Of a DNA stretch of 63,556 nt, positions 25,438-34,775 are shown in pieces. The stretch lies in the NCBI GenBank assembly GCA_030679145.1, contig JAUXTU010000062.1, positions 1-63,556 of the forward strand, given 5' to 3'. The stretch is from Bacteroidota bacterium. Lineage in GTDB: Bacteria > Bacteroidota > Ignavibacteria > UBA10030 > UBA8401. The position numbers and the translations under genes were made by a program. The first letter of the stretch is position 1; each line of letters starts with the position of its first letter. A model generated the notes under the pieces. The model saw only the letters and a list, made by a program, of their open reading frames with translations, ran no database searches and was not told the origin of the DNA.

Positions 25438-28400
25438 GTGGATATTAATAAAACAAATAAGATTTTTTTTACCATATTATTTTTAATAATAGCCGGAATC
25501 TTTTCATGTCAAGATCCGAGTTCACCAGTTACAAGTTTTACAGTTACTGTTTCCGGGCAAGTGCTTAATTTAAATGGTACGCCACAGGATAGTGTCCAAC
25601 TTATTCTTTTCAATCCATTTAGAAATACTGATACAACCAAAGGGGACGGAACTTTTCATTATACGTTCACATCAGAAGAGAATAATGAAATAGCGACGAC
25701 ACTACGGTTTCACCACATTAACAAATCTTTCTTGGATACGACTGTTTCCGTTACTTATAGTATTAATAAAAAAAGTATCGCTATTGGCGAAATGAAAATG
25801 ACTAATGTAATAGATACTACTACACCGTCAAAACCACCTGTAAGAGCCAAAGCAATTAAGTTTATTAGTTCTTCCTTAAAAACCATCTCGATTCGCGGTG
25901 CTGGTGAGGATGTTACTAATCTAATTTTTGAGGTGAGGGATTCATTGGGGATACCAGTGGATATAAAGAATAGTGTCTCCGTTTCATTTGTAATTGTTAC
26001 GAAACCTGATTCCCTCGTTGAACTTAATCATTCTTCAGCAACAACAAACTCAAATGGTCAAGTGATTGTACAATTATTTTCTGGAGTGAAAGCTGGACAA
26101 GCCCAAGTGCAGGCAATCGCTTTGGTGAAGAATGCTGTTGATACTTCAAAAATTGATTCAATCAAGTCAGAGATTGTAACAATTGTTGTTGCTGGCGGTT
26201 TACCAGTTGGAAGCCGTTTTACTATTGGCTCGGATAAAGTGAATGTTCCAGGTTTGTTTAAATTTGGAATGCGAAACATTATCACTGCAATTGTTGGTGA
26301 TACATTTGGAAATCCAGTTCGACAGGGAACTATCGTTTCATTCACTACAACTGGTGGTGTCATCCAATCATCTGCTTCGACATCAGTGGATGGAGTTGTT
26401 TCTGTTGATTTAATCACTGGAAACCCATTCCCAACCAATGGACTTGCGGTAATAACAGCACAAGTTGGCTCTTCTGGATCAGGATTAAGCAAAATCATAG
26501 CAAATGATAATACTACTTTTGACGAAGCAGTTATCATTAAAGGTTTGCGTGGTCAGCAAAAATCAAAACTATCACCGCGAACGAAGTATACAAAAACCAC
26601 TTTATCAGCTTCAACATTTTTTAAAACCATAAATGTATTATTCTCTGGTGAGCCACGAATTTCTTCGAATGATTCTGTATTTGTTGTATCGCCGCTAGGA
26701 GTAAAACAGATTCAATTTACGGTAGACGATATTAATGGAAACCCATTATCACAAGGGACCACGATCAAAGTAGCTGGCGTTGGGTTAGATACTTCAGGAG
26801 CTGAATTAGCAGGCGATATTAATAATACCCTACCTGATACATATGATAAATCTTATACAAAGTTCAATATCAGTATTACAGACAAACGGATAAAAAATCT
26901 TGAAAAATCGATTCCAATTATTTTGAATATTGAAGTTACTGGACCGAACGGAAATATTAAGAGGACCTTGAATGGTTTGTTGGCATCATCAACAATCGAC
27001 AGTGGAAAGATTGGAAGTATTACAATGGTAAACTCGTTTGTTGATACTATAGCTGTCAACGGAGCCGGTACACCAACATCAAGCCTGGTACAAGTGAAAG
27101 TACTTGATATTAGTAATAAACCAGTTGTAAATATCCCGGTAACATTTGCTTTTACAAAGACTGTTGGTGGAGGTGAGTATCTATCGGCATTGTCTGGGAC
27201 GACGGATGCAAGTGGTATTGCAACAGTAACATTCAACAGCGGTATCCGCTCGGGTCTCGTGCAATTACGTGCAACGGTAAAGAATAACGAAACATCGATC
27301 AACTCTGATATTAAGTCTATTTATGTTAAAACAGGTGCAATTGTTTCATTGAATTTAGTTTCTGCATCGAGCACATCACTTTCTGTGAAGGGTGGAGGTG
27401 GTGTTGAAGGTTCAGTATTGATATTTGAAGCGAAAGACTCATTGGGTAATACAATTGATGCATTGAACCAAGCGAGTATTACTATGTCATTACAAGGAGA
27501 CACAGCTGGAGCGCGTGTTAATCCATCCATAGTTAAAACAGACCCGAATACCGGTCGTGTTGCAGTATATGTTACCGCTGGGACACAATCCGGTGTTATT
27601 ATAGTCACTGCAAAATCAGGTTCTGTTTCTTCTTCTGCCATTCAAATTGCAGTTTCGGGTGGCTTACCAGCTCAATCACAATTCACATTATCGTTACCTA
27701 AGAAAAACTTTTCTACTATAACTGATAAATTAACAACTGTTTCTGTCACTGCAGGTGATGCCTTAGGAAATCCTGCGATATCAGGCACACTGATCAATTT
27801 TAAATCGAATGGTGGTTTGATAGATGCTTCATCAACAACAAATAGTTCTGGAGTTGCATCTGCAAGTTTACAAATAGTAAATCCGCAGCCCCCTTCCGGA
27901 ATTGCTACGATTGAAGCGAAGACTTTTAGTATTAATGGAATTGTAGTAAGAGATACACAGACCGTTGTGTTTTCGCGTGAAGCAATTATTACTGAAATTG
28001 GTGGACCGTACACAAACTTCGAAATTGAAGATGGACTTTCAAAAACATTTCAATATAGTATTGCTGATATCAATGGTAATCCGTTAGCACAAGGTAATTC
28101 AATCACCGTTCAGGCTTTGGGGAGCGGATCAACAAATATAGCCTTGACGGGTGATATTAATGTAACAACTACTGATGCAAAAGTTCAGGGAATAGGTACA
28201 ACACAATTTTCGTTCAATGCTATAGATCTGGTAAAAGGTGAGGGGCAAGGTTTAAAACCACTTTCCTTTAAAATATCTGTTGTAGGTCCAAATACTTCTG
28301 GAATTGTTTCTTGGACTATGAGTGGAACATTGAAAGGAGGGGCAAGTGCAGATCAAAATCATTTTACAATGTCGACACCATCGTATAATTTCCCCGGATT

Positions 28401-29061
28401 GGATTTAGCCTTTACTACACGGAATGTCACTATTCAAGTAGGTGATGAATTTGGTCACCCTGTTGTTGATGGAACTATCGTTTATTTTAATTCTGCCCAT
28501 GGAACAATGGCAAAAGATTCTCTTACAAGTGTAGCTGGATTTGTCTCTAATACTTTGTATTCTGCAAATCCATTTCCACAAGGTCAAGATACCCTTAATC
28601 CTGATGCAGAAATTTTGAATTATTATCCTTCAACAAAAGGTTTTTCTCGGGTTTACGCAAAGACGTTTGGTAAAAATGGACAATGGGTAACGGATTCCCT
28701 TTTGTTTTTATGGACGGGTAAACCAGTAATCACTAATACCGGGGTTGATACTTTTACGGTAACAAACGGCGGGGTTTCTAGCCCTTTAACATTTAAAATT
28801 GTAGATCGATTCGGTCACCCGATGTCTGCAGGTACGACTATTACAGTTACAGCGTCAACGGGAAATATTTTTGGAGATGCTTCACGAATAATACCGGATA
28901 CATTTATTGGCGGAGCTGGGTTTACGACTTTTTCAGTATTTCTTGCTGATGCAGCACCGACAGACACGGCTCCTCCGCAATGGAGTGATATAATTGTAAC
29001 TGTAAATCACCCGGTTTATGGGGTAATTCAATTTCCGTTAGCAAGAGGAACTATTGATTAA
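25438..29061 (+). CDS. Very large lipoprotein with repeated Ig-like (Big-1/invasin-type) domains
   Basis: A 1207-residue predicted outer-membrane lipoprotein: type II signal peptide with lipobox IFSC (Cys24), then a carboxypeptidase-regulatory-like beta domain (about 35-115, SGQVLNLNGTPQDSVQLIL). After that come alternating Ig-like modules recognisable by FEVRDSLGIPVD, VGDTFGNPVRQGTIVSFTT and similar phrases, as in Big-1/invasin domains; at least three rounds are visible. The last 240 residues begin ADQNHFTMSTPSYNFPGLD and are highly similar to the end of the next gene's product. The only available start is GTG 25438. No enzyme motif is seen. The place behind the pilus genes suggests a surface adhesin or pilus-associated protein (inference). 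Confidence 0.82.
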   Translation: MDINKTNKIFFTILFLIIAGIFSCQDPSSPVTSFTVTVSGQVLNLNGTPQDSVQLILFNPFRNTDTTKGDGTFHYTFTSEENNEIATTLRFHHINKSFLDTTVSVTYSINKKSIAIGEMKMTNVIDTTTPSKPPVRAKAIKFISSSLKTISIRGAGEDVTNLIFEVRDSLGIPVDIKNSVSVSFVIVTKPDSLVELNHSSATTNSNGQVIVQLFSGVKAGQAQVQAIALVKNAVDTSKIDSIKSEIVTIVVAGGLPVGSRFTIGSDKVNVPGLFKFGMRNIITAIVGDTFGNPVRQGTIVSFTTTGGVIQSSASTSVDGVVSVDLITGNPFPTNGLAVITAQVGSSGSGLSKIIANDNTTFDEAVIIKGLRGQQKSKLSPRTKYTKTTLSASTFFKTINVLFSGEPRISSNDSVFVVSPLGVKQIQFTVDDINGNPLSQGTTIKVAGVGLDTSGAELAGDINNTLPDTYDKSYTKFNISITDKRIKNLEKSIPIILNIEVTGPNGNIKRTLNGLLASSTIDSGKIGSITMVNSFVDTIAVNGAGTPTSSLVQVKVLDISNKPVVNIPVTFAFTKTVGGGEYLSALSGTTDASGIATVTFNSGIRSGLVQLRATVKNNETSINSDIKSIYVKTGAIVSLNLVSASSTSLSVKGGGGVEGSVLIFEAKDSLGNTIDALNQASITMSLQGDTAGARVNPSIVKTDPNTGRVAVYVTAGTQSGVIIVTAKSGSVSSSAIQIAVSGGLPAQSQFTLSLPKKNFSTITDKLTTVSVTAGDALGNPAISGTLINFKSNGGLIDASSTTNSSGVASASLQIVNPQPPSGIATIEAKTFSINGIVVRDTQTVVFSREAIITEIGGPYTNFEIEDGLSKTFQYSIADINGNPLAQGNSITVQALGSGSTNIALTGDINVTTTDAKVQGIGTTQFSFNAIDLVKGEGQGLKPLSFKISVVGPNTSGIVSWTMSGTLKGGASADQNHFTMSTPSYNFPGLDLAFTTRNVTIQVGDEFGHPVVDGTIVYFNSAHGTMAKDSLTSVAGFVSNTLYSANPFPQGQDTLNPDAEILNYYPSTKGFSRVYAKTFGKNGQWVTDSLLFLWTGKPVITNTGVDTFTVTNGGVSSPLTFKIVDRFGHPMSAGTTITVTASTGNIFGDASRIIPDTFIGGAGFTTFSVFLADAAPTDTAPPQWSDIIVTVNHPVYGVIQFPLARGTID

Positions 29062-29164
29062 TAAATGGTGAATTGGAATATGGAATGCTATATTAGTTTG
29101 ATCACTTTTAAATAAATAATAGAAAGAAAATTATTTTAGAATTTTACAAAGGCTTAGGTATACA

Positions 29165-31771
29165 ATGAAAACATTCAATAAAATTTATTTTGTCGTGATA
29201 GTTGTTCTCTTAGCAGGTTTATATTCCTGTGAAAATACAAGCACAACAGATAGTTATACGGTTACTGTTTCGGGGCAAGTATTGAATGCCAATGGAGTTG
29301 AGCCGCAGGACAGTGTTCAGCTTATTCTTACTAACCCTTTCAGGAATACTGATACAACCAAAACGGATGGGTCATTCAATTATTCATTCACATCTGAAGA
29401 TAAAAATGAAGTAACGACGAATCTCAGATTTCACCATCTTAATAATACTTTCTTTGATACTACTGTTTCTGTTTCTTACAGTTCTACCAAAAAAAGTATT
29501 TCGATAGAGATGAGAATGAAGGGCATATCCAGTGCAATCGATAGCATTACTCCATCAAAACCATCTGCACGAGCCGGTGCCATTTACTTTTTGTCATCCG
29601 GGAATGCTTCTATTGCGATAGCTGGTACCGGTGGTATTGAAGTTTCAAATTTGACTTTTGAAGTACGTGATTCTGTCGGCATTCCTGTCGATTCGAAAAA
29701 TACTGCTACTATTCTCTTTAAATTAAAAAGTAATTCGAATCTTGGGGAATCGTTGAATGTTGACTCTGCCAAAACATCTAGTGTTGGATTGGTTTCTGTA
29801 CAATTACGATCTGGATCTAAAGCAGGTTTAGCTCAAGTACAAGCATATCTGAAATCTGATACAACAATAAAATCACCGATTATTTCCATCCCTATCCATG
29901 GCGGTCCGCCTGATAGTGCTCATTTTTCAATTGGAATTGGGAAAATAAATTTACCCGGTGGAGTTAAAACCGGAATAAGCACACTCATTGATGTTATGGT
30001 TGCAGATAAATTTGGAAACCCGGTACAGCAAGGGACACCTGTTCAATTTACTACAACAGGTGGTGTTGTAGAGCCTTTTGGATTAACAACATCGAATGGT
30101 CGAGTAAGCGTTCAATTAACGACAGGAAATCCGGTGCCAAGTAATGGCATCGCAAGGGTTACAGCAGAAATTCCTTCCGGATCAAATCGTACTATTGCTG
30201 CTCCTATTAACAATAATAATACAATTGCGATATTGGATAAATATATTAGTAGGCCCAATCAACAGACAAAAACGATGGGATCATTCTCTCGTTCGGTTGA
30301 TGTTTTATTTTCCGGAGCTTCAACTATAACATTTGCTGATAATAATTTTGTTGTTCCACTTCAATCAGAACGGACACTTAATTTTACTGTGAGTGATCCA
30401 TTAGGTCATCCGCTCTCCGAAGGATCGACCATCAGAGTGATAGGATTTGGTTTTGATTCTTCTGGAGTTGTATTAAGTGGTGATATTGAGCGGACTTTGC
30501 CTGATACAAAAGATCCATCCTATACGCAATTTTCGTTTGTAGTAGCCGATAAAAGAACTGTGAATGTATCACAATCCAAAACATTGTCACTTTCAATAGA
30601 AGTTAGCAGCCCTAATGGAAATATTAAAAAGAGTATAACCGGATTTCTTGGCTCAGCTCCAATCGATACAACCGGGAAACCAGTATCATCAAGGCAACCT
30701 GCCCAAATCGCATTTGTTAATGCAACAACAAGTGATATTTTTGTTTCAGGTGTTGGCGGGACAGAAACTTCAACGTTAACATATGAAGTAAGAGATTCAC
30801 TTGGTTTCCCGATTGATTTAGGTCGTCGTGTTGGTGCTAATTTTTCTATCCAATTTTTCCCAAACTCGTTTACTGGCGGTGGAACTGCACCAACTATCAT
30901 TCCCAGTATCGATAGTTCAGACAATCAGGGAAGAGTCAGGGTTACAATTGTAAGTGGAACTCAAGCTGGTGTTGTTCAGGTTGTGACAAATGTTAAAGTT
31001 AGTGTGTCTAAGACAATTACTTCACAACCGGTTAAAGTGACTGTACATGCCGGTTTTGCAGATCAAAATCATTTTACGATGGCTGCACCTGCTTACAATT
31101 TTCCGGGATTGGATTTAGCCTTTATTACACGGACTATTACCGTTCAAGTGGGTGATAAATATAGTAATCCTGTTATAGCAGGAACAGCAGTGTATTTTAA
31201 CTCAGCGCATGGAACAATGACAACTGGTGGTCTTACCAGTGTAACAGGATTTGTATCCAACACATTAAATTCTGCAAACCCGTGGCCACAAGGGAAAGAT
31301 ACTCTTATCCCTGACGCAGAAATTTTAAGTTATTATCCATCTACAAAAGGTTTCTCTAGAGTATATGCTCAAACCATAGGTAAAGATGGTCAAACTGTTA
31401 TTGATTCTATCTTGTTGTTATGGACAGGTTCACCTAGATTTACTAATACAGGAGCAAATTCCTTTGCAGTTGCAAACGGTGGATCGTCTGGTCCATTTAC
31501 ATTTACAATTGCTGATCGATTTGGCCATCCAATGTCTGCAGGAACTATTGTTACAGTTGCAGTTTCAACCGGGAAAATATCAGGTGATATTTCAAGAACA
31601 ATACCAGATGCGTTTGTAGGTGGTTCCGGGATAACAGCATTTTCAGTATTTCTTGCTGATGCTGCAACGACCGATATTGATCCTCCGGAAAATAGCACTA
31701 TACTTGTTACAGTAATTCATCCAATGTATGGACAATATCAATTTACGCTTGCAAATGGTACTGTAGATTAA
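29165..31771 (+). CDS. Large Ig-domain lipoprotein, shorter paralogue of the preceding gene
   Basis: An 868-residue paralogue of the protein at 25438. Lipobox LYSC (Cys22) follows a type II signal peptide; the regulatory-like beta domain (SGQVLNANGVEPQDSVQLIL) and the C-terminal 240-residue region (ADQNHFTMAAPAYNFPGLD onwards) are strongly conserved. The middle contains fewer Big-1-like modules; the difference of 339 residues is about one module set. The start is ATG 29165 with AGG upstream. It ends 19 bases before a strong bidirectional terminator. Function unknown; adhesion or surface-layer binding is plausible. Confidence 0.82.
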   Translation: MKTFNKIYFVVIVVLLAGLYSCENTSTTDSYTVTVSGQVLNANGVEPQDSVQLILTNPFRNTDTTKTDGSFNYSFTSEDKNEVTTNLRFHHLNNTFFDTTVSVSYSSTKKSISIEMRMKGISSAIDSITPSKPSARAGAIYFLSSGNASIAIAGTGGIEVSNLTFEVRDSVGIPVDSKNTATILFKLKSNSNLGESLNVDSAKTSSVGLVSVQLRSGSKAGLAQVQAYLKSDTTIKSPIISIPIHGGPPDSAHFSIGIGKINLPGGVKTGISTLIDVMVADKFGNPVQQGTPVQFTTTGGVVEPFGLTTSNGRVSVQLTTGNPVPSNGIARVTAEIPSGSNRTIAAPINNNNTIAILDKYISRPNQQTKTMGSFSRSVDVLFSGASTITFADNNFVVPLQSERTLNFTVSDPLGHPLSEGSTIRVIGFGFDSSGVVLSGDIERTLPDTKDPSYTQFSFVVADKRTVNVSQSKTLSLSIEVSSPNGNIKKSITGFLGSAPIDTTGKPVSSRQPAQIAFVNATTSDIFVSGVGGTETSTLTYEVRDSLGFPIDLGRRVGANFSIQFFPNSFTGGGTAPTIIPSIDSSDNQGRVRVTIVSGTQAGVVQVVTNVKVSVSKTITSQPVKVTVHAGFADQNHFTMAAPAYNFPGLDLAFITRTITVQVGDKYSNPVIAGTAVYFNSAHGTMTTGGLTSVTGFVSNTLNSANPWPQGKDTLIPDAEILSYYPSTKGFSRVYAQTIGKDGQTVIDSILLLWTGSPRFTNTGANSFAVANGGSSGPFTFTIADRFGHPMSAGTIVTVAVSTGKISGDISRTIPDAFVGGSGITAFSVFLADAATTDIDPPENSTILVTVIHPMYGQYQFTLANGTVD

Positions 31772-31790
31772 TAGAAATTGAGAGGTGTAA

Positions 31791-31823
31791 CAAAAAGTCA
31801 CGTCATATTGACGTGGCTTTTTG
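31791..31823. terminator. Bidirectional terminator between converging genes
   Basis: A 15-base inverted repeat (31791-31805 and 31809-31823; core AGTCACGTCA / TGACGTGGCT) with loop TAT. It has an A-run on one side and a T-run on the other, so it can stop both the plus-strand lipoprotein gene and the minus-strand glycosylase gene. It overlaps the last codons of the glycosylase gene. Confidence 0.9.
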
Positions 31824-32501
31824 TTTTAAATGAGTCTTTACCAATTTAAAGATCGAATCAAACATCGGCTCAGTAAGTTTACCGGTGAATGTATTTTGCT
31901 GGCTTGGGTGATAACTTCCGATAAGAATGAGATTAGTATTGAGATAAACGATGGCACTGTGAGAAAATTTAGGTCGACTTTTTAATTCTGTCAATTCACA
32001 TTGTTTGATGCAATCAAACGCTGCATCAAAACCGATCTTTCCCAATCCAATAATAACACGCAACTTCTTTAATAAACGAAGCTCCTTGAGAATAAAAGGG
32101 CGGCAGTTTTGTATTTCTTCCTTTGATGGTTTATTTTGAGGCGGTGCACATCGACATGTTGCAGTGATGTATACATTTTTTAATACAAGTCCATCGTTTC
32201 GATTTAATGATGAATCCTTATTTGAGAATCCTGCTTTATGTAAAGCACGGTATAACCAGTTGCCGCTTTCGTCTCCGGTAAACATTCTACCGGTACGATT
32301 TGCACCATGAGCAGCAGGAGCCAAACCAATTAATAATATTTCTGCATTCGTATCGCCAAAACCCGGAACAGGTTTTCCCCAGTAATATTCCTCTGAAAAT
32401 CGACGGGTCTTTACAACTGCTATTTCTTCCCGCCAATTAACCAACCGAGGACATTTTTTGCAAGAAATGATATTCTTATGCAAAGAATGGAAGGTTGTCA
32501 T
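31803..32501 (-). CDS. Uracil-DNA glycosylase, family 5 (UdgB-like)
   Basis: A 232-residue DNA-repair enzyme that should remove uracil from DNA. The family 5 signature GLAPAAHGANRTGRMFTGD is present, as is the second motif SYHPSQQNTFTGKLT, and four cysteines fit the 4Fe-4S cluster of families 4 and 5 (CKKC near the N-terminus, CRCAPP and one further Cys). The motif 1 sequence distinguishes it from family 4. Its last codons lie inside the terminator hairpin at 31791-31823. Neighbours are unrelated in function; it may be a single-gene unit. Confidence 0.93.
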   Translation of the reverse strand: MTTFHSLHKNIISCKKCPRLVNWREEIAVVKTRRFSEEYYWGKPVPGFGDTNAEILLIGLAPAAHGANRTGRMFTGDESGNWLYRALHKAGFSNKDSSLNRNDGLVLKNVYITATCRCAPPQNKPSKEEIQNCRPFILKELRLLKKLRVIIGLGKIGFDAAFDCIKQCELTELKSRPKFSHSAIVYLNTNLILIGSYHPSQQNTFTGKLTEPMFDSIFKLVKTHLKQKATSI

Positions 32502-32573
32502 ATACTGACATAATTTTTATAAATTTATGGGACAGATGGGACTACACTTTATCAATGGAGTCCCATCTATGGG

Positions 32574-33398
32574 CTAAACGGTAACGATTTCTTGTTTGAA
32601 CTGAGAAACGAATTCCACAAGATACTTATTAAATTCACTGGGGTTTTCCATGTTGCTGATATGTCCTGCATTTGGAATGATAACTATTGTTGACCCTGGA
32701 ATAACTTTGTTCATAGCTTGTGAGGCGTTGATTGGGGTAAGGTTATCCTTTTCACCAACGAGAATAAGAGTTGGGCATGTAATATTAGGAAGACTCGATG
32801 TTGTATCCGTGCGCGCAGCGAGTGCTAACAATGTTCCGAAGATGGATGTCGATGCAGTTCGTTCCACGACACTTTGAATCAGTTTTATTGATTCTGGATG
32901 CGACTCGAACGAGGAGGGAGCAAAAACGATTTTGACATAATCCTGTGCATAAAATTTCATTCCATTTGTTTGAATGAACTTGATCCCGTTAGCGCGTCGG
33001 ATTTTTGCTTCGTTTCCATCCGCTTCACTGCGTGTATCACACAACACTAGTCCAAGAATTCGTTCGGGATTTCTCTCTACCGCTCGGAGTGCGATATATC
33101 CCCCCATTGATAAGCCGCAAATAATTGCTTTTGGAATGTGTAAATGATCCATCAACGCAAAGAGATCATCAACAAATAATTCTATGGAATAGTGACCTGT
33201 TCCAACTTCACTTTCTCCATGTCCTCGTATGTCATAAGCGATCACGCGGTTAGTGGATGATAATACATCGATCTGACCTCCCGGAAAGTTCCACATTTTG
33301 TGACTGAACGGAAATCCATGGATAAAAATTATCGGGATTGCATTCGGCGACCCGACATCAATATACCGTGTTAAACAATTATTGATTGTTGCTTTCAT
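32574..33398 (-). CDS. Alpha/beta-hydrolase fold enzyme
   Basis: A 274-residue cytoplasmic hydrolase. The oxyanion region HGFPFSHKMW, nucleophile elbow GLSMGG with Ser97, acid Asp218 (LVGEKDNLTP) and His246 (NAGHISNMENP) form a complete catalytic triad. The overall pattern, including YDIRGHGESE, resembles 3-oxoadipate enol-lactonase and other esterases of the subfamily, but no aromatic-degradation genes are nearby, so the substrate cannot be named. It lies just downstream of citrate synthase, from which it is separated by a terminator, so it probably has its own promoter. Confidence 0.88.
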   Translation of the reverse strand: MKATINNCLTRYIDVGSPNAIPIIFIHGFPFSHKMWNFPGGQIDVLSSTNRVIAYDIRGHGESEVGTGHYSIELFVDDLFALMDHLHIPKAIICGLSMGGYIALRAVERNPERILGLVLCDTRSEADGNEAKIRRANGIKFIQTNGMKFYAQDYVKIVFAPSSFESHPESIKLIQSVVERTASTSIFGTLLALAARTDTTSSLPNITCPTLILVGEKDNLTPINASQAMNKVIPGSTIVIIPNAGHISNMENPSEFNKYLVEFVSQFKQEIVTV

Positions 33399-33409
33399 AA
33401 TGTTCTTTC

Positions 33410-33449
33410 AAAAAATAAAAATAGCGTACCATTTTTTATGGAACGCTAT
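33410..33449 (-). terminator. Terminator of the citrate synthase gene
   Basis: On the minus strand a 12-base stem (33438-33449 with 33421-33432, one A-A mismatch; arms ATAGCGTACCAT and ATGGAACGCTAT) is followed by a T-rich run (plus-strand A-run 33410-33420). This is a standard Rho-independent terminator. Confidence 0.85.
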
Positions 33450-33464
33450 CTAAAAGGGAAAATA

Positions 33465-34754
33465 TTATTTACGTTTTTCAATTGGGACATAATCACGCGA
33501 ATCATGTCCTAAATAGATCTGACGCGGACGAGCAATTTTTTGATCTTCATCAAGCAACATTTCCTGCCAATGCGTGATCCAGCCGGATGTTCTTGGAATT
33601 GCGAACAAGACAGGGAAGAATTCCACTGGAAACCTCATCGCTTTATAGATTAAGCCTGAATAGAAATCAACATTGGGATATAATTTTCGCTTTATAAAAT
33701 ATTCGTCATGCAATGCAATTCGTTCAAGTTCGAGTGCAATCTCTAATTTTGGGTCAACGCCAGTCACTTTGAATACTTCATTTGCTAGGTTTTTAATGAC
33801 CGTTGCTCGCGGATCAAAGTTTTTATATACGCGGTGACCAAACCCCATTAAACGACCTTCTCCATTTTTTACTTTTTCTATAAATGCTGGAACTTCTTTA
33901 ATATTTCCGATATGATCCAACATTCGCAAAACAGCTTCGTTTGCACCGCCATGCAATGGACCATACAAAGCTGCAGCTGCAGCTGCGGTGGCTGAATACG
34001 GATCCACGTGGGAGCTTCCAACACTTCGCATAGCACTTGTTGAACAATTTTGTTCGTGATCTGCGTGAAGAATGAAAAGAATATTTAATGCTTTTTCAAA
34101 AATCGGCGGAATTTCTGAATGTGGTGTGCCGATACTGTACATCATGTTCAAAAAATTTTGAATAAAACTGTCGCTATTATTCGGATACACATAGGGCATT
34201 CCTTTAATGTGTCTGTAGGAAAATGCCGCAATTGTCGGTACCTTTCCAATTAAGCGCAGAATTTGTTTTTGTCGGATCTCCGGATCGAATATTTTATTTG
34301 CTTCGGGGTAGAATGTTGAAAGTGCAGCTACGGTGCTGATGAACATTCCCATAGGATGGGCATCGTAACGGAATCCTTCCATCAATTTTTTTACATTCTC
34401 ATGAATGTACGTGTGAAGTTTAATACTGTCTTCCCAAGCCGTCAGTTGTTCTTTTGTAGGAAGATTACCGTAGAGCAACAAATATGTGACTTCAAGGTAA
34501 TTACTTTTTTCTGCAAGCTGTTCGATAGGGTATCCACGATACCGTAAAATTCCTTTATCACCGTCGATAAACGTTACAGTACTTTTACATGAAGCAGTGT
34601 TCATAAATGCAGGATCGTACGTCATCATGCCGAAATCATCATCGTTCATTTTTATCTTACGAAGGTCGGTCGCATGGATCGTTCCGTATGTAATGGGCAA
34701 ATCGTATGATTTACCCGTCCGATTATCCGTAATAGTGAGTGATTCGTTTGCCAT
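33465..34754 (-). CDS. gltA: Citrate synthase
   Basis: A 429-residue type I (hexameric, Gram-negative-type) citrate synthase that condenses acetyl-CoA with oxaloacetate. Signature stretches are GILRYRGYPIEQLAE, HADHEQNCSTS (His ligand), GPLHGGANEAVLRML and GFGHRVYKNFDPRA (catalytic His) with IPRTSGWITHWQEML at the end. The length is that of the family. It is followed on the minus strand by a terminator, and preceded by the fumarase gene after 21 bases, so fumarase and citrate synthase are probably an operon of TCA-cycle enzymes. Confidence 0.98.
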   Translation of the reverse strand: MANESLTITDNRTGKSYDLPITYGTIHATDLRKIKMNDDDFGMMTYDPAFMNTASCKSTVTFIDGDKGILRYRGYPIEQLAEKSNYLEVTYLLLYGNLPTKEQLTAWEDSIKLHTYIHENVKKLMEGFRYDAHPMGMFISTVAALSTFYPEANKIFDPEIRQKQILRLIGKVPTIAAFSYRHIKGMPYVYPNNSDSFIQNFLNMMYSIGTPHSEIPPIFEKALNILFILHADHEQNCSTSAMRSVGSSHVDPYSATAAAAAALYGPLHGGANEAVLRMLDHIGNIKEVPAFIEKVKNGEGRLMGFGHRVYKNFDPRATVIKNLANEVFKVTGVDPKLEIALELERIALHDEYFIKRKLYPNVDFYSGLIYKAMRFPVEFFPVLFAIPRTSGWITHWQEMLLDEDQKIARPRQIYLGHDSRDYVPIEKRK

Positions 34755-34775
34755 AATTCTCCCAAAAAGAAGGTT

